A DNA stretch of 64,000 nt from Candidatus Nitronereus thalassa (GCF_032191465.1 NZ_JAQOUE010000001.1:3193501-3257500), one strand, 5' to 3'. Counted from the stretch's first letter, positions 1 to 9,067 are shown. Translations and numbers: made by a program. The notes: generated from the sequence alone by a model not told the origin.

Positions 1-174
1 TCCGACGAGGGTATTGTGAATATACCTACCAAATGCCTTGGGTTGCCAGATTGGTATATAGAACAGGGCCCGCAGGATTTACTGCGAGAAAAGTATGGCT
101 TAACTGCGGATGGTATTTATGAGCAGGCCAGGCAATTACTCGATCGTGTTTCCGCGCATACCGTTCTTACCTAG
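1..174 (+). CDS. dxs: 1-deoxy-D-xylulose-5-phosphate synthase, C-terminal end (partial)
   Basis: The reading frame is open from the first base to TAG at 172-174 and encodes the last 57 residues. The segment LGLPDWYIEQG followed by LREKYGL and a GIYEQA helix matches the C-terminal transketolase domain of DXS, the first enzyme of the MEP isoprenoid pathway (pyruvate plus glyceraldehyde 3-phosphate to DXP). ispG, a later enzyme of the same pathway, starts 18 bp downstream, which supports the call and suggests one operon. The catalytic part lies outside the window. Confidence 0.85.
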   Translation, partial: SDEGIVNIPTKCLGLPDWYIEQGPQDLLREKYGLTADGIYEQARQLLDRVSAHTVLT

Positions 175-192
175 GCCCTAAGGTGTGTTTTT

Positions 193-1356
193 ATGCACAT
201 TACACGACGTCCAACTAAATCCATTCGCGTCGGTTCCGTCAAAATCGGTGGCGGGGCTCCAATCTCTGTGCAATCAATGACCATACCACATCCTCGCGAT
301 GTGAAAGCGACTGTGTCGCAAATTCACCAGTTGGAAGAAGCTGGCTGCGAATTGGTCCGAGTTGCCGTTCCAGATGATGAGGCAGCTAATGCCTTGCCTG
401 CTATCAAATCACAAGTGTCCATTCCCATCATTGCTGATATTCACTTCGACCATCGATTGGCCTTGAAGGCGGCGAAAACCGTGGATTGCGTAAGAATCAA
501 TCCCGGAAATATTGGGCCGTGGTGGAAAATGGCGGAAGTTCTGCAAGCCTTGAGGGATAATGATATTCCTCTTCGGGTGGGTGTGAATGGTGGATCTCTT
601 GAACGTCCCCTGTTAGAGAAATATGGTTACCCCACCGCCCAAGCCTTGGCCGAATCGGCCCTGAATGCCGTTCATGCCATTGAAGATGCCGGATTTACGA
701 ATATGAAAGTTTCGTTAAAGGCCTCTGATGTGCACATGGCGGTTGATGCCTATTGGTTGTTTGCCCATCAATCAAACTATCCCTTGCATATTGGAATTAC
801 GGAAGCGGGAACTGCCATGACGGGCGCTGTAAAATCGTCTATTGGCCTGGGGTGGCTTCTTTCTCACGGCATTGGAGATACTCTCCGAGTGTCCTTAGCC
901 GCAGATCCGGTGGAGGAAGTCCGAGTGGGCTTCGAAATTCTTAAATCTCTCGAATTGCGGCATCGAGGAGTGAATGTCATTGCCTGCCCCACCTGTGGGC
1001 GGGTAGAGATCGATGTTGTTCGTATGGCCAATGAATTGGAAAAACGGTTGGGACATATTACCAAGCCCTTGAACGTTTCCGTATTGGGGTGTGTAGTCAA
1101 TGGGATTGGAGAAGGCAAGGAAGCGGATATCGGCATTGCTGGTGGCCAAGGCATGGGCATTCTGTTTAAAAAAGGAAAGCTCGTAAAAAAGGTCCCTTCT
1201 GAAGAATTAGTTGATCGTTTGATCGAAGAAGTTGAAATAATGGCGCTTGAAACGGAAGAAGAAACGTCAGCGTCCCTCGCCGCATTGCCTGATTTTGAAA
1301 ATGCCCTTTCTCTTCCTGATTCTGATCGAGAACTTCCCGTCTTGCCCAATCGATAA
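193..1356 (+). CDS. ispG: 4-hydroxy-3-methylbut-2-en-1-yl diphosphate synthase (IspG/GcpE)
   Basis: This 387-residue protein is full-length for bacterial IspG, which reduces the cyclic diphosphate MEcPP to HMBPP in the MEP pathway in the cytoplasm. The N-terminal TIM barrel shows the family segments around VQSMT (about residue 26), DIHFD (82-86) and RINPGNIG (101-108). The C-terminal [4Fe-4S] domain has CPTCGR (C265, C268) and C300 in the CVVNGIGEGKEAD block, with the conserved Glu at 307. The ATG at 193 follows the dxs stop by 18 bp, so the two genes are probably co-transcribed. A short acidic C-terminal tail of about 40 residues extends beyond the usual core. Confidence 0.97.
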   Translation: MHITRRPTKSIRVGSVKIGGGAPISVQSMTIPHPRDVKATVSQIHQLEEAGCELVRVAVPDDEAANALPAIKSQVSIPIIADIHFDHRLALKAAKTVDCVRINPGNIGPWWKMAEVLQALRDNDIPLRVGVNGGSLERPLLEKYGYPTAQALAESALNAVHAIEDAGFTNMKVSLKASDVHMAVDAYWLFAHQSNYPLHIGITEAGTAMTGAVKSSIGLGWLLSHGIGDTLRVSLAADPVEEVRVGFEILKSLELRHRGVNVIACPTCGRVEIDVVRMANELEKRLGHITKPLNVSVLGCVVNGIGEGKEADIGIAGGQGMGILFKKGKLVKKVPSEELVDRLIEEVEIMALETEEETSASLAALPDFENALSLPDSDRELPVLPNR

Positions 1357-1419
1357 TATTCTCTTCTGTGTTGAATGCCTACAAGTTGATTGCGCGCGCT
1401 GTTGAAACTTCCGTTTTCC

Positions 1420-1449
1420 TTGTCAGGCTGTAGGGGGCCTCGTTATAAT
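1420..1449 (+). promoter_or_regulatory. Sigma70-type promoter of tRNA-Cys
   Basis: TTGTCA at 1420-1425 and a perfect TATAAT at 1444-1449 are separated by 18 bp. The expected start of transcription lies only a few bases before the tRNA at 1459, so the 5' leader is very short. Confidence 0.75.
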
Positions 1450-1458
1450 GCCGACGTT

Positions 1459-1534
1459 GGCGCCGTACCCAAGTGGCTAAGGGAGCAGTCTGCAAAACTG
1501 CGATTCAGCGGTTCGAACCCGCTCGGCGCCTCCA
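1459..1534 (+). tRNA. tRNA-Cys (anticodon GCA)
   Basis: The acceptor stem pairs GGCGCCG (1459-1465) with CGGCGCC (1524-1530). The anticodon stem GCAGT/ACTGC holds a CTGCAAA loop, giving anticodon GCA. The T arm carries GGTTCGAACCC. The discriminator base is U73 (1531), the main cysteine identity element, and CCA is encoded at 1532-1534. It sits between ispG and hpnH with its own promoter. Confidence 0.96.
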
Positions 1535-1710
1535 ATATTTGTTTAGGATAACCGATCGAAAGGGAGGTTACCCTTTGTGTTTGAATCTGATTTCTTCTTC
1601 TTTTACCTTCTGCAGATTCAATTGACCGCTATCAGGGCGGGTGGTACTATCCCAGTGTTTTAGGGCGAAATTTTTACGGTTTGTCCGATAGAGTTTCTAA
1701 GGAGAATCAA

Positions 1711-2727
1711 ATGGCCGTTCCCATATCCCAGATGTTTACCGTTTCAAGTTATGTGATTGCGCAAAAACTCAAAGGTGTAAAGCGGTACCCGCTGGTATTA
1801 ATGCTCGAGCCAATTTTTCGATGCAATTTGGCATGTGCAGGATGCGGAAAAATCCAATACCCGGACCACGTCCTGGATCGACGGTTGACCCCCGAACAAT
1901 GTTGGGCCGCCGCCGATGAATGTGGTGCCCCCATTGTCAGCATTCCCGGGGGTGAGCCCCTCATTCATCCCGAAATGCCTGAAATTGTGCGTGGATTAGT
2001 TGAGCGAAAAAAATATGTCTATTTATGCACGAATGCCATTTTGTTAGAGCGAAAAATCGAAGAATATCAGCCTTCGAAATATTTAACCTTTAGCATTCAT
2101 ATGGATGGGCTCCGTGATGAGCACGATCTCGCCGTATGTCGTGATGGGGTATACGATGTGGCTGTGAAGGCGATTAAAACGGCGCTAAAAAAAGGGTTCC
2201 GTGTAACGACGAATACGACCCTTTTTGACGACGCCAATCCTGATCGTGTGCGGAAGTTTTTTGACGAGATGATGGGGCTAGGCGTTGAGGGTATGATGAT
2301 TTCCCCAGGGTATAGCTATGACAAAGCCCCTGATCAAAATAGTTTCCTGAAGCGTGATCGGACCCGCGAATTATTTTCTAAGCTTCTTTCGAATCGAAAA
2401 CGAACATGGCAGTTTAATCAATCTCCATTATTCTTAGAGTTTCTCATGGGGAAACGAGATTATGAGTGCACTCCCTGGGGAAATCCAACCTACAATGTGT
2501 TTGGATGGCAAAAACCCTGTTATTTATTGCAAGATGGATACGTGTCAGATTTTTCTACCTTGCTGAATGAGACCGATTGGGAAAAGTATGGCACAGGGCG
2601 AAATGATAAGTGTAAGGATTGCATGGTCCATTGCGGGTATGAGGCTTCTGCGGTGGAGGCTACCTTTAGCTCATGGTCAGGTTTTACAGGGACAGTCAAG
2701 GCCACTTTGTTTCCAAATGCGACCTAA
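1711..2727 (+). CDS. hpnH: Adenosyl-hopene transferase, radical SAM protein HpnH
   Basis: This protein has 338 residues. HpnH joins the 5'-deoxyadenosyl radical of SAM to hopene, giving adenosylhopane, the precursor of C35 bacteriohopanepolyols. The radical SAM motif CNLACAGC (C38, C42, C45) is near the N-terminus and is followed by the SIPGGEPLIHPE block typical of the superfamily. A C-terminal cysteine cluster CKDCMVHCGYE could bind a second cluster or metal. The start at 1711 is chosen because AAGGAG (1699-1704) is well spaced and the N-terminus MAVPISQM matches the family; a TTG at 1681 would add ten residues. Its presence implies a hopanoid-making bacterium and fits the isoprenoid genes upstream. 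Confidence 0.93.
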   Translation: MAVPISQMFTVSSYVIAQKLKGVKRYPLVLMLEPIFRCNLACAGCGKIQYPDHVLDRRLTPEQCWAAADECGAPIVSIPGGEPLIHPEMPEIVRGLVERKKYVYLCTNAILLERKIEEYQPSKYLTFSIHMDGLRDEHDLAVCRDGVYDVAVKAIKTALKKGFRVTTNTTLFDDANPDRVRKFFDEMMGLGVEGMMISPGYSYDKAPDQNSFLKRDRTRELFSKLLSNRKRTWQFNQSPLFLEFLMGKRDYECTPWGNPTYNVFGWQKPCYLLQDGYVSDFSTLLNETDWEKYGTGRNDKCKDCMVHCGYEASAVEATFSSWSGFTGTVKATLFPNAT

Positions 2728-2763
2728 ATATTCCCTCCGACTCGCAACCTTAATTTTTATAAA

Positions 2764-3108
2764 ATGTCTCAGGATCAACTTCCCCAACACCAAGAAAAAG
2801 ATTTACAGGGCTCGGAGCTTCGTCCGAATACCGATGAAGAGCTTTGTGGTGCGGTGGATCAGGCCTTTGACTATCGTGGAGACGTGACCATTGAACTCAA
2901 ATCTGGGGAATCTGTCGTGGGATATGTGTTTGGCAGAACGAAAACAGATTCTCGGGCAGATTTAAATCTGTTCCCCACGAATAAACCGGGTTACATTACC
3001 ATTCAATATGGGGATATCGCGGCTATTATTTTTTCTGGGAAAGATACAGCCTTTGGGCAATCTTGGGAATCTTGGATTCAAAAGAAAAAAGAAGAGGGGA
3101 GAAAATAG
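2764..3108 (+). CDS. Conserved-looking small protein, possible LSm-like fold
   Basis: This is a 114-residue soluble protein of unknown function starting 36 bp after hpnH. Residues 35-95 alternate short hydrophobic and polar stretches (GDVTIELKSGES, GYVFGRT, GYITIQYGDIAAIIF) as in small beta-barrels of the Sm/LSm type; this resemblance is inferred from pattern only. The N-terminal 30 residues and the C-terminal KKKEEGRK tail are charged and probably disordered. No strong ribosome site precedes the ATG, so translation may depend on the upstream gene. Its position suggests a link with hopanoid synthesis, which the sequence alone does not prove. Confidence 0.7.
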   Translation: MSQDQLPQHQEKDLQGSELRPNTDEELCGAVDQAFDYRGDVTIELKSGESVVGYVFGRTKTDSRADLNLFPTNKPGYITIQYGDIAAIIFSGKDTAFGQSWESWIQKKKEEGRK

Positions 3109-3835
3109 CCTTTCTCACTCTCGAATTGTTTCCTTAGGGGTTTTGTTGGAGTAAGCACCTCTGCACATTCCCGGTTCACCCACCCATTCACCCTCCCTTC
3201 CATCTTACAGTTCCTTCTGTCGCCGAATTAATTCATCGTGTATTCTTGACAACTTTTTGGAGTTTATTTCTTAAAGAATATAGGAAAAAAGTCTGACTGT
3301 GTCCGCCAAGAGAGAGAAAGTCGATATTTGGATTTAGGGCAATTGACTCGAGGGAGGGCGAAGACCTCCCTTTTTATTGACAGGCCAAAGGCCCATATGC
3401 TAGAAGTCACGGACCTTTTGCCTAGAAATTTCCTGCCTAAACATAATGGGGATTGCGTAAGGGCTGGGGTGGTGCTACTGGGCTCTTCTATGAAAAGGCG
3501 TATTATCTGGATGGGTCGTCTCGAGTGGCAAATCTCGGAATCGATTCTACGCAGCCAGTCACCTCTTATTAAGTTCATAAATTATATGTCCTAGTTGTGG
3601 TGTGTAAGAGAAGCCAGGGATGACTCTTCTTTTTCGTTTTCTGAAAATTGAAAATTTATGGTTCGAACAAATTTAAACTCTGAATCTGGATATGAGGGAA
3701 TGGATTCATGTACTGACTTCTTAATGGAACTTGCATGGGAGAAGTCGTTTTTTTTACAAAGGGGAGGGTCAAGGGATGGACTGTCCTTTTAGACTCGATA
3801 TGGAACATTTAAATAAAGTTGGTGGAGGAGCCATT
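3109..3835 (+). other. Intergenic region without a supported gene
   Basis: About 730 bp lie between the hpnH group and the respiratory operon. Overlapping frames of 88 and 104 codons exist on the two strands, but neither has family features and both run through a transcription terminator at 3352-3375. The stretch from about 3600 to 3820 is AT-rich and should contain the promoter of the respiratory operon. TTGAAA near 3648 with an AT-rich block 18 bp later is a weak candidate. Confidence 0.5.
3352..3375 (+). terminator. Rho-independent terminator
   Basis: GGGAGG (3352-3357) pairs with CCTCCC (3365-3370) across a 7-base loop and is followed directly by five T residues. It lies about 245 bp past the nearest upstream stop codon, so it may end a long 3' UTR or a small RNA. 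Confidence 0.75.
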
Positions 3836-4315
3836 ATGAAGAGTGGGATTTTCCGAATGTTATTCACAGGGCTGTCCATTGCAGCCATTGGATTTACTTT
3901 ATCAGCATGCGGGGAAGAAAAGCCGCCTGCTCCACCACCGCCACCGCCACCAGAATATGCGGATAAACATATGCCCGATGGATATTGGGGAAACCCGGAC
4001 ATCCTGGAAGAGGGTAAAGCTATCTTTACTGGTGCACAAAATATTGATGTGAATTGTGCCAGTTGTCATGGGAAAGATGGGAAGCCGGTCAAGGCTGGTG
4101 CCCGTGATTTCCGTAAGGGTGAGTTCATGAAATTATTCTCTGACTCCCAATGGTTCTGGCGGATATCTGAAGGGGTCACCGGTACCAAAATGAAGGCTTG
4201 GAAGAGCAAGCTTTCCGAAGATGAAATCTGGAAGGTAATTGTGTTTGAAGCTAACTTCGGGTTGCCAGGACAAAAATATGACCCAGCCACCAAGGCTTGG
4301 GTTCCCATAAACTAG
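3836..4315 (+). CDS. Monoheme c-type cytochrome, lipoprotein
   Basis: This 159-residue protein is the first gene of the respiratory operon. The ATG at 3836 is preceded by GGAGGAG (3824-3830), and the N-terminus is a lipoprotein signal peptide ending in LSAC (lipid-modified C25). A proline run at about 31-39 acts as a linker to a class I cytochrome c domain with CASCH (C74, C77, H78) and a likely distal ligand M119 in GTKMKAW. It is expected on the periplasmic side of a membrane as a mobile or tethered electron carrier. Its gene opens the cluster with the bd-like and bc subunits, so it probably shuttles electrons within that assembly. Confidence 0.9.
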   Translation: MKSGIFRMLFTGLSIAAIGFTLSACGEEKPPAPPPPPPPEYADKHMPDGYWGNPDILEEGKAIFTGAQNIDVNCASCHGKDGKPVKAGARDFRKGEFMKLFSDSQWFWRISEGVTGTKMKAWKSKLSEDEIWKVIVFEANFGLPGQKYDPATKAWVPIN

Positions 4316-4411
4316 GAAGAGACGAGGTGCGAAGAGGGTCTTGCCTTATGGCGATGGCCCTCTAGTCAATGTGTTACAGACTATTATTGTAAAGGGAGGC
4401 CACGATCCCAG

Positions 4412-6124
4412 ATGACACTGCGTCGCAGTTTACTCATAATGACTGGATTTTTGCTGGCAGGAGCCGCGGCGGCTTACGCCCAAATTCCCGAAGCGCCGCC
4501 AGTTGAGTTTCCTTATGCTGGAAATCGAACTGGTGTCTGGATCGTGGCGCAACTCCACATTTTATTCGCCGCGTTTATCCTTGGGGCCCCCATTTTTGCG
4601 GTAGTCTCCGAATGGTTGGGGTACAAAAATCAAGATCCTAAATATGACCGTTTAGCCAAGGAGGTAACCAAGGTTACAGTCATACTCTATAGTATGACTG
4701 CCCTGACGGGTGGGCTATTTATCTTTGTGCTTCTTGCCACCTATCCCGATTTTACTACTTGGCTGATTAAACATTTTTTCTTGATCTTCGCTTTAGTTTA
4801 TCCCCTCCTGTTTATTCTCGAAACAATTATTCTCTATACATATTTTTACTCGTGGGATTCCATGAAGGGCAGCCGGAAAGCTCGGCATATAGCCCTGGGA
4901 GTTCTGTTGAATATCGTGGGGACGGTGACCTTATTTGCCATTGATGGTCCAACTTCCTTCATGAATACCCCGGCGAAAGCGGCTGGGGACCTGTCTCTTG
5001 TTGAGTTTATCCAGACAGCAGGCTTATGGGACAAAATGGCCAACTTTAGCTGGATGCCACTAAACCTCCATCGCCTTGTTGGAAACGTAACCTTTGGTGG
5101 TTTTATCGCTGGTCTCATTGCTGCGTATATGTATATGGGGGCGAAGACGGATGAAGATCGTTCTTATTATGATTGGATGGGGTTCGTAGGCAATATGATC
5201 GGAGTTGGAGCGCTCCTCCTTCTTCCCTTTATGGGATATCTCCTGGCCTATGAGCTTTGTGATTATGACGCTTCAATTTGTCCTTATATGATGGCAGATC
5301 AGCTTTCGATGTTCTTTGAAATGCAGGGGGCCATGGTCGGGCTGATATTTTTGGCCAGTAATTACTATATTTGGCTCAGTATGAAGCGGATTGAGGGGGT
5401 AGAAAAAGTCCGTATGTCCGGGATGGTCATGATTGCCGTCTTGCTTATACCCGCCGTGATGGGGGTGGCCTGGAAAATGTTCCCACCTCCGGACTGGAGG
5501 TCCTTAATTTTCTTGGGTGCGTTAGTGGCCTTGCCGCCGATTCTTAGTCGTTTGCCTGGGCTTCGGTTCACTGTATCAGCCTTTGCCATGATCAAGGTTG
5601 GATTTTTAATGATCGTGGTTGCCGATGCAATCTGGATGACCCCGCATGGGTTTGTCGCGACTCAAGCTATGGCGACGGAAGAGAATGAATTGCCGTCTTG
5701 GGCGAGTGAATTAGCCCTGATGCCAGCAAAAAATGCGGCAGCCTTTACCCTGGTCTTTCTCACCGTGGTAAATTATATTTTATACAATAGGGCTATTCGT
5801 CAAGGGACTATCATCTGGGGAAAAATTGACTTTGCTTCGCAGTTTGTATTGATCTTCCTAGCCTTTAGCGCCATTTGGACCATGGGTCTTATGGGAACGG
5901 TGCGATCCCTCACGAGAAAATATTTTCATGTATATAATCTGGTGCCCGACTTTACACCGGAGGCTTTTACGCCAACACTGACATATTCGGCATGGTGGAT
6001 CACAGCGGTGACCATTGTATTTTTTGCGGTGGTTAGTTTTGCCATAATGGTGACCTTGCGCCCTGGAGGTGGGCAAAAGGCTGAGGTCCCTCAAGGGGTC
6101 GCGGTTCCTGCCGGAGGCAAATAG
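4412..6124 (+). CDS. Cytochrome bd-like subunit I (CydA-like), first copy
   Basis: A 570-residue polytopic membrane protein of the CydA superfamily with a signal-like N-terminus ending near AYAQ (24). H49 in VAQLHILFAAF and H220 in NLHRLVGNVTFGG match the CydA heme ligands equivalent to E. coli H19 and H186, and E137 in LLFILETIILY matches the conserved helix III glutamate. Between helices 6 and 7 the long quinol-binding Q-loop of canonical CydA is absent; only a short connection containing ELCDYDASIC is present. No cydB occurs in the window. Its place in an operon with bc-type and cytochrome c genes suggests it takes electrons from cytochrome c or the bc unit instead of quinol. Terminal acceptor and activity cannot be deduced. 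Confidence 0.85.
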   Translation: MTLRRSLLIMTGFLLAGAAAAYAQIPEAPPVEFPYAGNRTGVWIVAQLHILFAAFILGAPIFAVVSEWLGYKNQDPKYDRLAKEVTKVTVILYSMTALTGGLFIFVLLATYPDFTTWLIKHFFLIFALVYPLLFILETIILYTYFYSWDSMKGSRKARHIALGVLLNIVGTVTLFAIDGPTSFMNTPAKAAGDLSLVEFIQTAGLWDKMANFSWMPLNLHRLVGNVTFGGFIAGLIAAYMYMGAKTDEDRSYYDWMGFVGNMIGVGALLLLPFMGYLLAYELCDYDASICPYMMADQLSMFFEMQGAMVGLIFLASNYYIWLSMKRIEGVEKVRMSGMVMIAVLLIPAVMGVAWKMFPPPDWRSLIFLGALVALPPILSRLPGLRFTVSAFAMIKVGFLMIVVADAIWMTPHGFVATQAMATEENELPSWASELALMPAKNAAAFTLVFLTVVNYILYNRAIRQGTIIWGKIDFASQFVLIFLAFSAIWTMGLMGTVRSLTRKYFHVYNLVPDFTPEAFTPTLTYSAWWITAVTIVFFAVVSFAIMVTLRPGGGQKAEVPQGVAVPAGGK

Positions 6125-6145
6125 TAATTGTGGAGAATGAAAACT

Positions 6146-6955
6146 ATGGCTGAGCAAAGCTTGACTCGGAACATTATGAAAAAGGGTGTAGTTGGTGTGG
6201 TCGTCGGCATTATTTTGGTGATTGCTGCGAGGGCGACCCATTTTCCGGAAGTTTTCCAGATCATGTTTTTTCTCTATGCAATGCTGGGAGCGTTGGTTTT
6301 TATTCTATTGGATGCTCCTAGCATGCCTCGGCTTGAAGGGGCCAAGGCGGCTATTGGACTAATTATTTTTTATGTCATCCTTTCAGGTGCCTACATCGGT
6401 GGTGCCTCTATTCTTCCACAGTACGATCCTGAGGATGAAAAAGGGAAAATTGACAAGGTGCTAAGAATGCGAAGGGCCATGAGTGAACAAGGTAAAGCCG
6501 AAGAGTTAATTGCTCGGGCCAAAGAGTTGAACGATCGAGCGGCTTCGATTGAAAAACAATTGCAGGCTCTTGGCGGTGGCGCAACGGTAGTGGTGGAGGA
6601 GCCTGTAGGTTCATCATCTGGCGCGGCTGCGGGTGATTTGGTCGCTCTAGGTAAGGAACAGTGGGAATTGCAAGAATGCTACAATTGCCACAAACTCTTT
6701 GGTCAGGGTGGAAAAAAGCGTGGTCCGATCTTAGATAATATTGGAAACCTGATGACACCTGAAGCGCTTCGTGAAAAAATCTTGGACCCCAAGAGCTGGA
6801 TGGCCGAGGGTTTTGATAAGCAGTATAAAAAAGGCAAAATGCCCGACAAATATAAAGATTTAATGTTCCCTCAAGAAATTGATGCGCTGGTAGCCTTTTT
6901 GGCGACATTAAAAGATACGTCGGTGGATACTCCCAAACCTATCAAAATGAACTAA
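6146..6955 (+). CDS. Membrane-anchored c-type cytochrome with coiled-coil linker
   Basis: This 269-residue protein has about three membrane segments (roughly 13-30, 37-57 and 68-86). A charged helical, probably coiled-coil stretch follows at 100-142, then a C-terminal class I cytochrome domain with CYNCH (C178, C181, H182) and a late KGKMPDKY segment supplying a methionine. The start at 6146 is chosen because GGAG at 6132-6135 is better spaced for it than for the ATG at 6137 or TTG at 6128. It lies 21 bp after the bd-like gene and just before the Rieske gene. It may take the role of cytochrome c1/f, which is not otherwise present. Confidence 0.85.
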   Translation: MAEQSLTRNIMKKGVVGVVVGIILVIAARATHFPEVFQIMFFLYAMLGALVFILLDAPSMPRLEGAKAAIGLIIFYVILSGAYIGGASILPQYDPEDEKGKIDKVLRMRRAMSEQGKAEELIARAKELNDRAASIEKQLQALGGGATVVVEEPVGSSSGAAAGDLVALGKEQWELQECYNCHKLFGQGGKKRGPILDNIGNLMTPEALREKILDPKSWMAEGFDKQYKKGKMPDKYKDLMFPQEIDALVAFLATLKDTSVDTPKPIKMN

Positions 6956-6981
6956 CCTGATTGAGAAGGTGTGACGTTTCG

Positions 6982-7926
6982 ATGCAACCAAAGTTAACAG
7001 CGAAAGCTCGATGTGTTGACGGAGAAGTTGGGAAAATTTCCAAGGTTATCGTTGATCCTCTCTCCCATGAAATCAGTCATGTGGTGGTGAGGGAATACAA
7101 TGGTCAGCAAATGGATCGGCAGGTGCCGATGTCACAAATCCAGGAAATTCCCAATGAAGAAGAAATTGTGTTGCGTTGTACCTCCGCGGAATTTGGTCAA
7201 TTCCCTGTGCTGGATCGTGACGGCTTTGTCACCATTCATGATGTGGAAATTGCGCATTTGGAAGATAATTTGCATGTGACGCCTGGTGAGGTGTTGGTGC
7301 CCTATCCCCGGTTGGAGCATCCAGTGCCGCGCCGAAGTTTCTTCGCCAATATGACACATGCCATTGGGGCATTAATTGCCTTGCCACTTGCCTTTCCTGT
7401 TTTGAAATATCTCATGAAGCCTATGTATCAACCGTTTGATAACTCATGGTTTTCCGTGGGCAATGTCAACAAAATTAAAAAAGAGAACATTGGGTATCAA
7501 TTCAAGTTTACTCGAGGGTTTAAGGAAGCCTTCATGCCTGAACAGCAAATTGAAAAAAACATTTGGGTCGTTCAGGCAAGTGAGAAGGTCCGAGAGGCAG
7601 TCTATGGAGGCGAAGACAAGAAGTTTTATGATAATAAAGGCGATGTCGTTTGGGTGAATAAAGCCAATGCCCCTTTTATCGGTTTTTCGGGAAAATGTCC
7701 CCATCTGGGGTGTGGTTATAAGTGGAGAAAAACCAGGAATTTCCCAGACGGAGTCTTTTTGTGTCCCTGCCATTTAAGCCTCTACGATGAGGCGGGCAAA
7801 GTCCTTGATGGGCCCGCTCCCAGAGCTCTTGATGTCCTTCCGATGGAGGTGAATGGAGCCGGGGAAGTCAAGATCATCGATATCGAATATAAAGCCGGCG
7901 TCAAAAAACAAATTCGGCTCTTGTAA
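6982..7926 (+). CDS. Rieske [2Fe-2S] protein with N-terminal PRC-barrel-like domain
   Basis: This protein has 314 residues. The C-terminal Rieske domain has CPHLGC (C239, H241, C244) and CPCH (C261, C263, H264), the two ligand boxes of bc1/b6f Rieske proteins. A hydrophobic segment at about 127-144 is the likely membrane anchor. Residues 1-95 before it form a PRC-barrel-like beta domain (GEVGKISKVIVDP, VPMSQI, LRCTSAEF), an unusual addition that would lie on the cytoplasmic side. The cytochrome b gene follows after 28 bp, giving the core of complex III. The ATG at 6982 is preferred over an in-frame TTG at 6961. Confidence 0.92.
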   Translation: MQPKLTAKARCVDGEVGKISKVIVDPLSHEISHVVVREYNGQQMDRQVPMSQIQEIPNEEEIVLRCTSAEFGQFPVLDRDGFVTIHDVEIAHLEDNLHVTPGEVLVPYPRLEHPVPRRSFFANMTHAIGALIALPLAFPVLKYLMKPMYQPFDNSWFSVGNVNKIKKENIGYQFKFTRGFKEAFMPEQQIEKNIWVVQASEKVREAVYGGEDKKFYDNKGDVVWVNKANAPFIGFSGKCPHLGCGYKWRKTRNFPDGVFLCPCHLSLYDEAGKVLDGPAPRALDVLPMEVNGAGEVKIIDIEYKAGVKKQIRLL

Positions 7927-7954
7927 TACAACTCTTGCGTAAATTAAGGATTGC

Positions 7955-9067
7955 ATGAACGGCCAATCGAAATCAGGCAACGAACCTAATGTGTTTGAAA
8001 AAGTCGTTGACTTTGTGGACGAACGAGTCGGCCTGAAAACTCTTCAGGCGAAAATGTTGAATGAGCCTGTTCCTGGTGGTTCGCGTTGGGCTTATGCCTT
8101 CGGCTCTGTGCTGCTCTTCATTTTTATTTTGCAGGTGGTCACGGGCATCTTGTTGATGTTCTATTACGTGCCAAGTACGGACCATGCGTATGCCAGCACC
8201 CAATACATCATTCATGAAGTCGATTATGGTTGGTTTCTCCTGAGCTATCATTTTTGGGGATCCTCGGCCATGGTCGTCATGGTATTTGCGCATATGTCTC
8301 AAGTTTTTCTGTGGGGGGCCTATAAGAAGCCAAGAGAATTGATATGGTTGGTTGGCCTTGCTCTGTTTGGATTGGTCATGGCTTTTGGGTTTACAGGATA
8401 TTTACTTCCTTGGGACCAACGGGCCTATTGGGCTACAGTGGTCGGCGTTGAGATTATGGATAAGACTCCGATCGTTGGGGATTTCATGGCCAGGTTTTTA
8501 AAGGGTGGTCCTACGCCTGGGCAAATGACGTTGAGTCGATTTTTTGTGATTCACGTGATGGTGTTACCGGCTGCCCTCATGGGTTTGGCGGGCCTCCATA
8601 TTTTCCTCTTTAGAAAAGCTGGTCCCGCTGGTCCTTTTCGGGGAACTCCTGAGCAGATTAAGGCCAAAACCGATTACTTCTTTCCAAGGCAAATTTGGAA
8701 AGATATTGTGGCGATGGCCTCCACCTTCCTGATTATTTGTAGCTTAGCGTTTTTTGAACCCGTGGTCCTTCTCCATGAAGCCACCCCTGATCCTGGTGAT
8801 TATCATCCCGAGCCTGAATGGTATTTTTTGTTCTTATTTCAACTCTTGCGCCTGAAAATTTTTGGCGGTGAGTTTGGCCAATTTCTTGGCGCCATCGCGA
8901 TTCCTGGGGCCTTTATGGCATTTTTAGCCGCCTTGCCATTTATCGATAAAAGCCCTGAGCGGGATTTATTTAAACGCCCATTGGCGTTGGTTGGATGGAT
9001 TGTGATTATGACCGGCATTTTAATCTTTACGGTGTCGGCGATTATCAATAGAGAATTTTTGCATTAA
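7955..9067 (+). CDS. Cytochrome b of a bc/b6f-type complex
   Basis: This 370-residue protein carries the b-type core of complex III. Paired heme ligands are H99/H113 and H200/H215; the second pair is 15 apart, as in b6-type proteins. GYLLPWDQ and the Qo-site signature PEWYFLF (about residue 290) are present, so quinol oxidation at Qo is expected. At least eight membrane segments are visible, making this a single-chain protein and not the split b6 plus subunit IV. AAGGA lies before the ATG. Together with the Rieske protein it forms the quinol:cytochrome c module of the operon. Confidence 0.95.
   Translation: MNGQSKSGNEPNVFEKVVDFVDERVGLKTLQAKMLNEPVPGGSRWAYAFGSVLLFIFILQVVTGILLMFYYVPSTDHAYASTQYIIHEVDYGWFLLSYHFWGSSAMVVMVFAHMSQVFLWGAYKKPRELIWLVGLALFGLVMAFGFTGYLLPWDQRAYWATVVGVEIMDKTPIVGDFMARFLKGGPTPGQMTLSRFFVIHVMVLPAALMGLAGLHIFLFRKAGPAGPFRGTPEQIKAKTDYFFPRQIWKDIVAMASTFLIICSLAFFEPVVLLHEATPDPGDYHPEPEWYFLFLFQLLRLKIFGGEFGQFLGAIAIPGAFMAFLAALPFIDKSPERDLFKRPLALVGWIVIMTGILIFTVSAIINREFLH

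Noticed and set aside
1681-1710. TTG start extending HpnH by ten residues
   Set aside because: The Shine-Dalgarno AAGGAG is placed for ATG 1711, and the family N-terminus begins MAVP.
3264-3594. Overlapping 88- and 104-codon frames on opposite strands
   Set aside because: Neither has a family signature or good ribosome site, and both run through an intrinsic terminator at 3352-3375.
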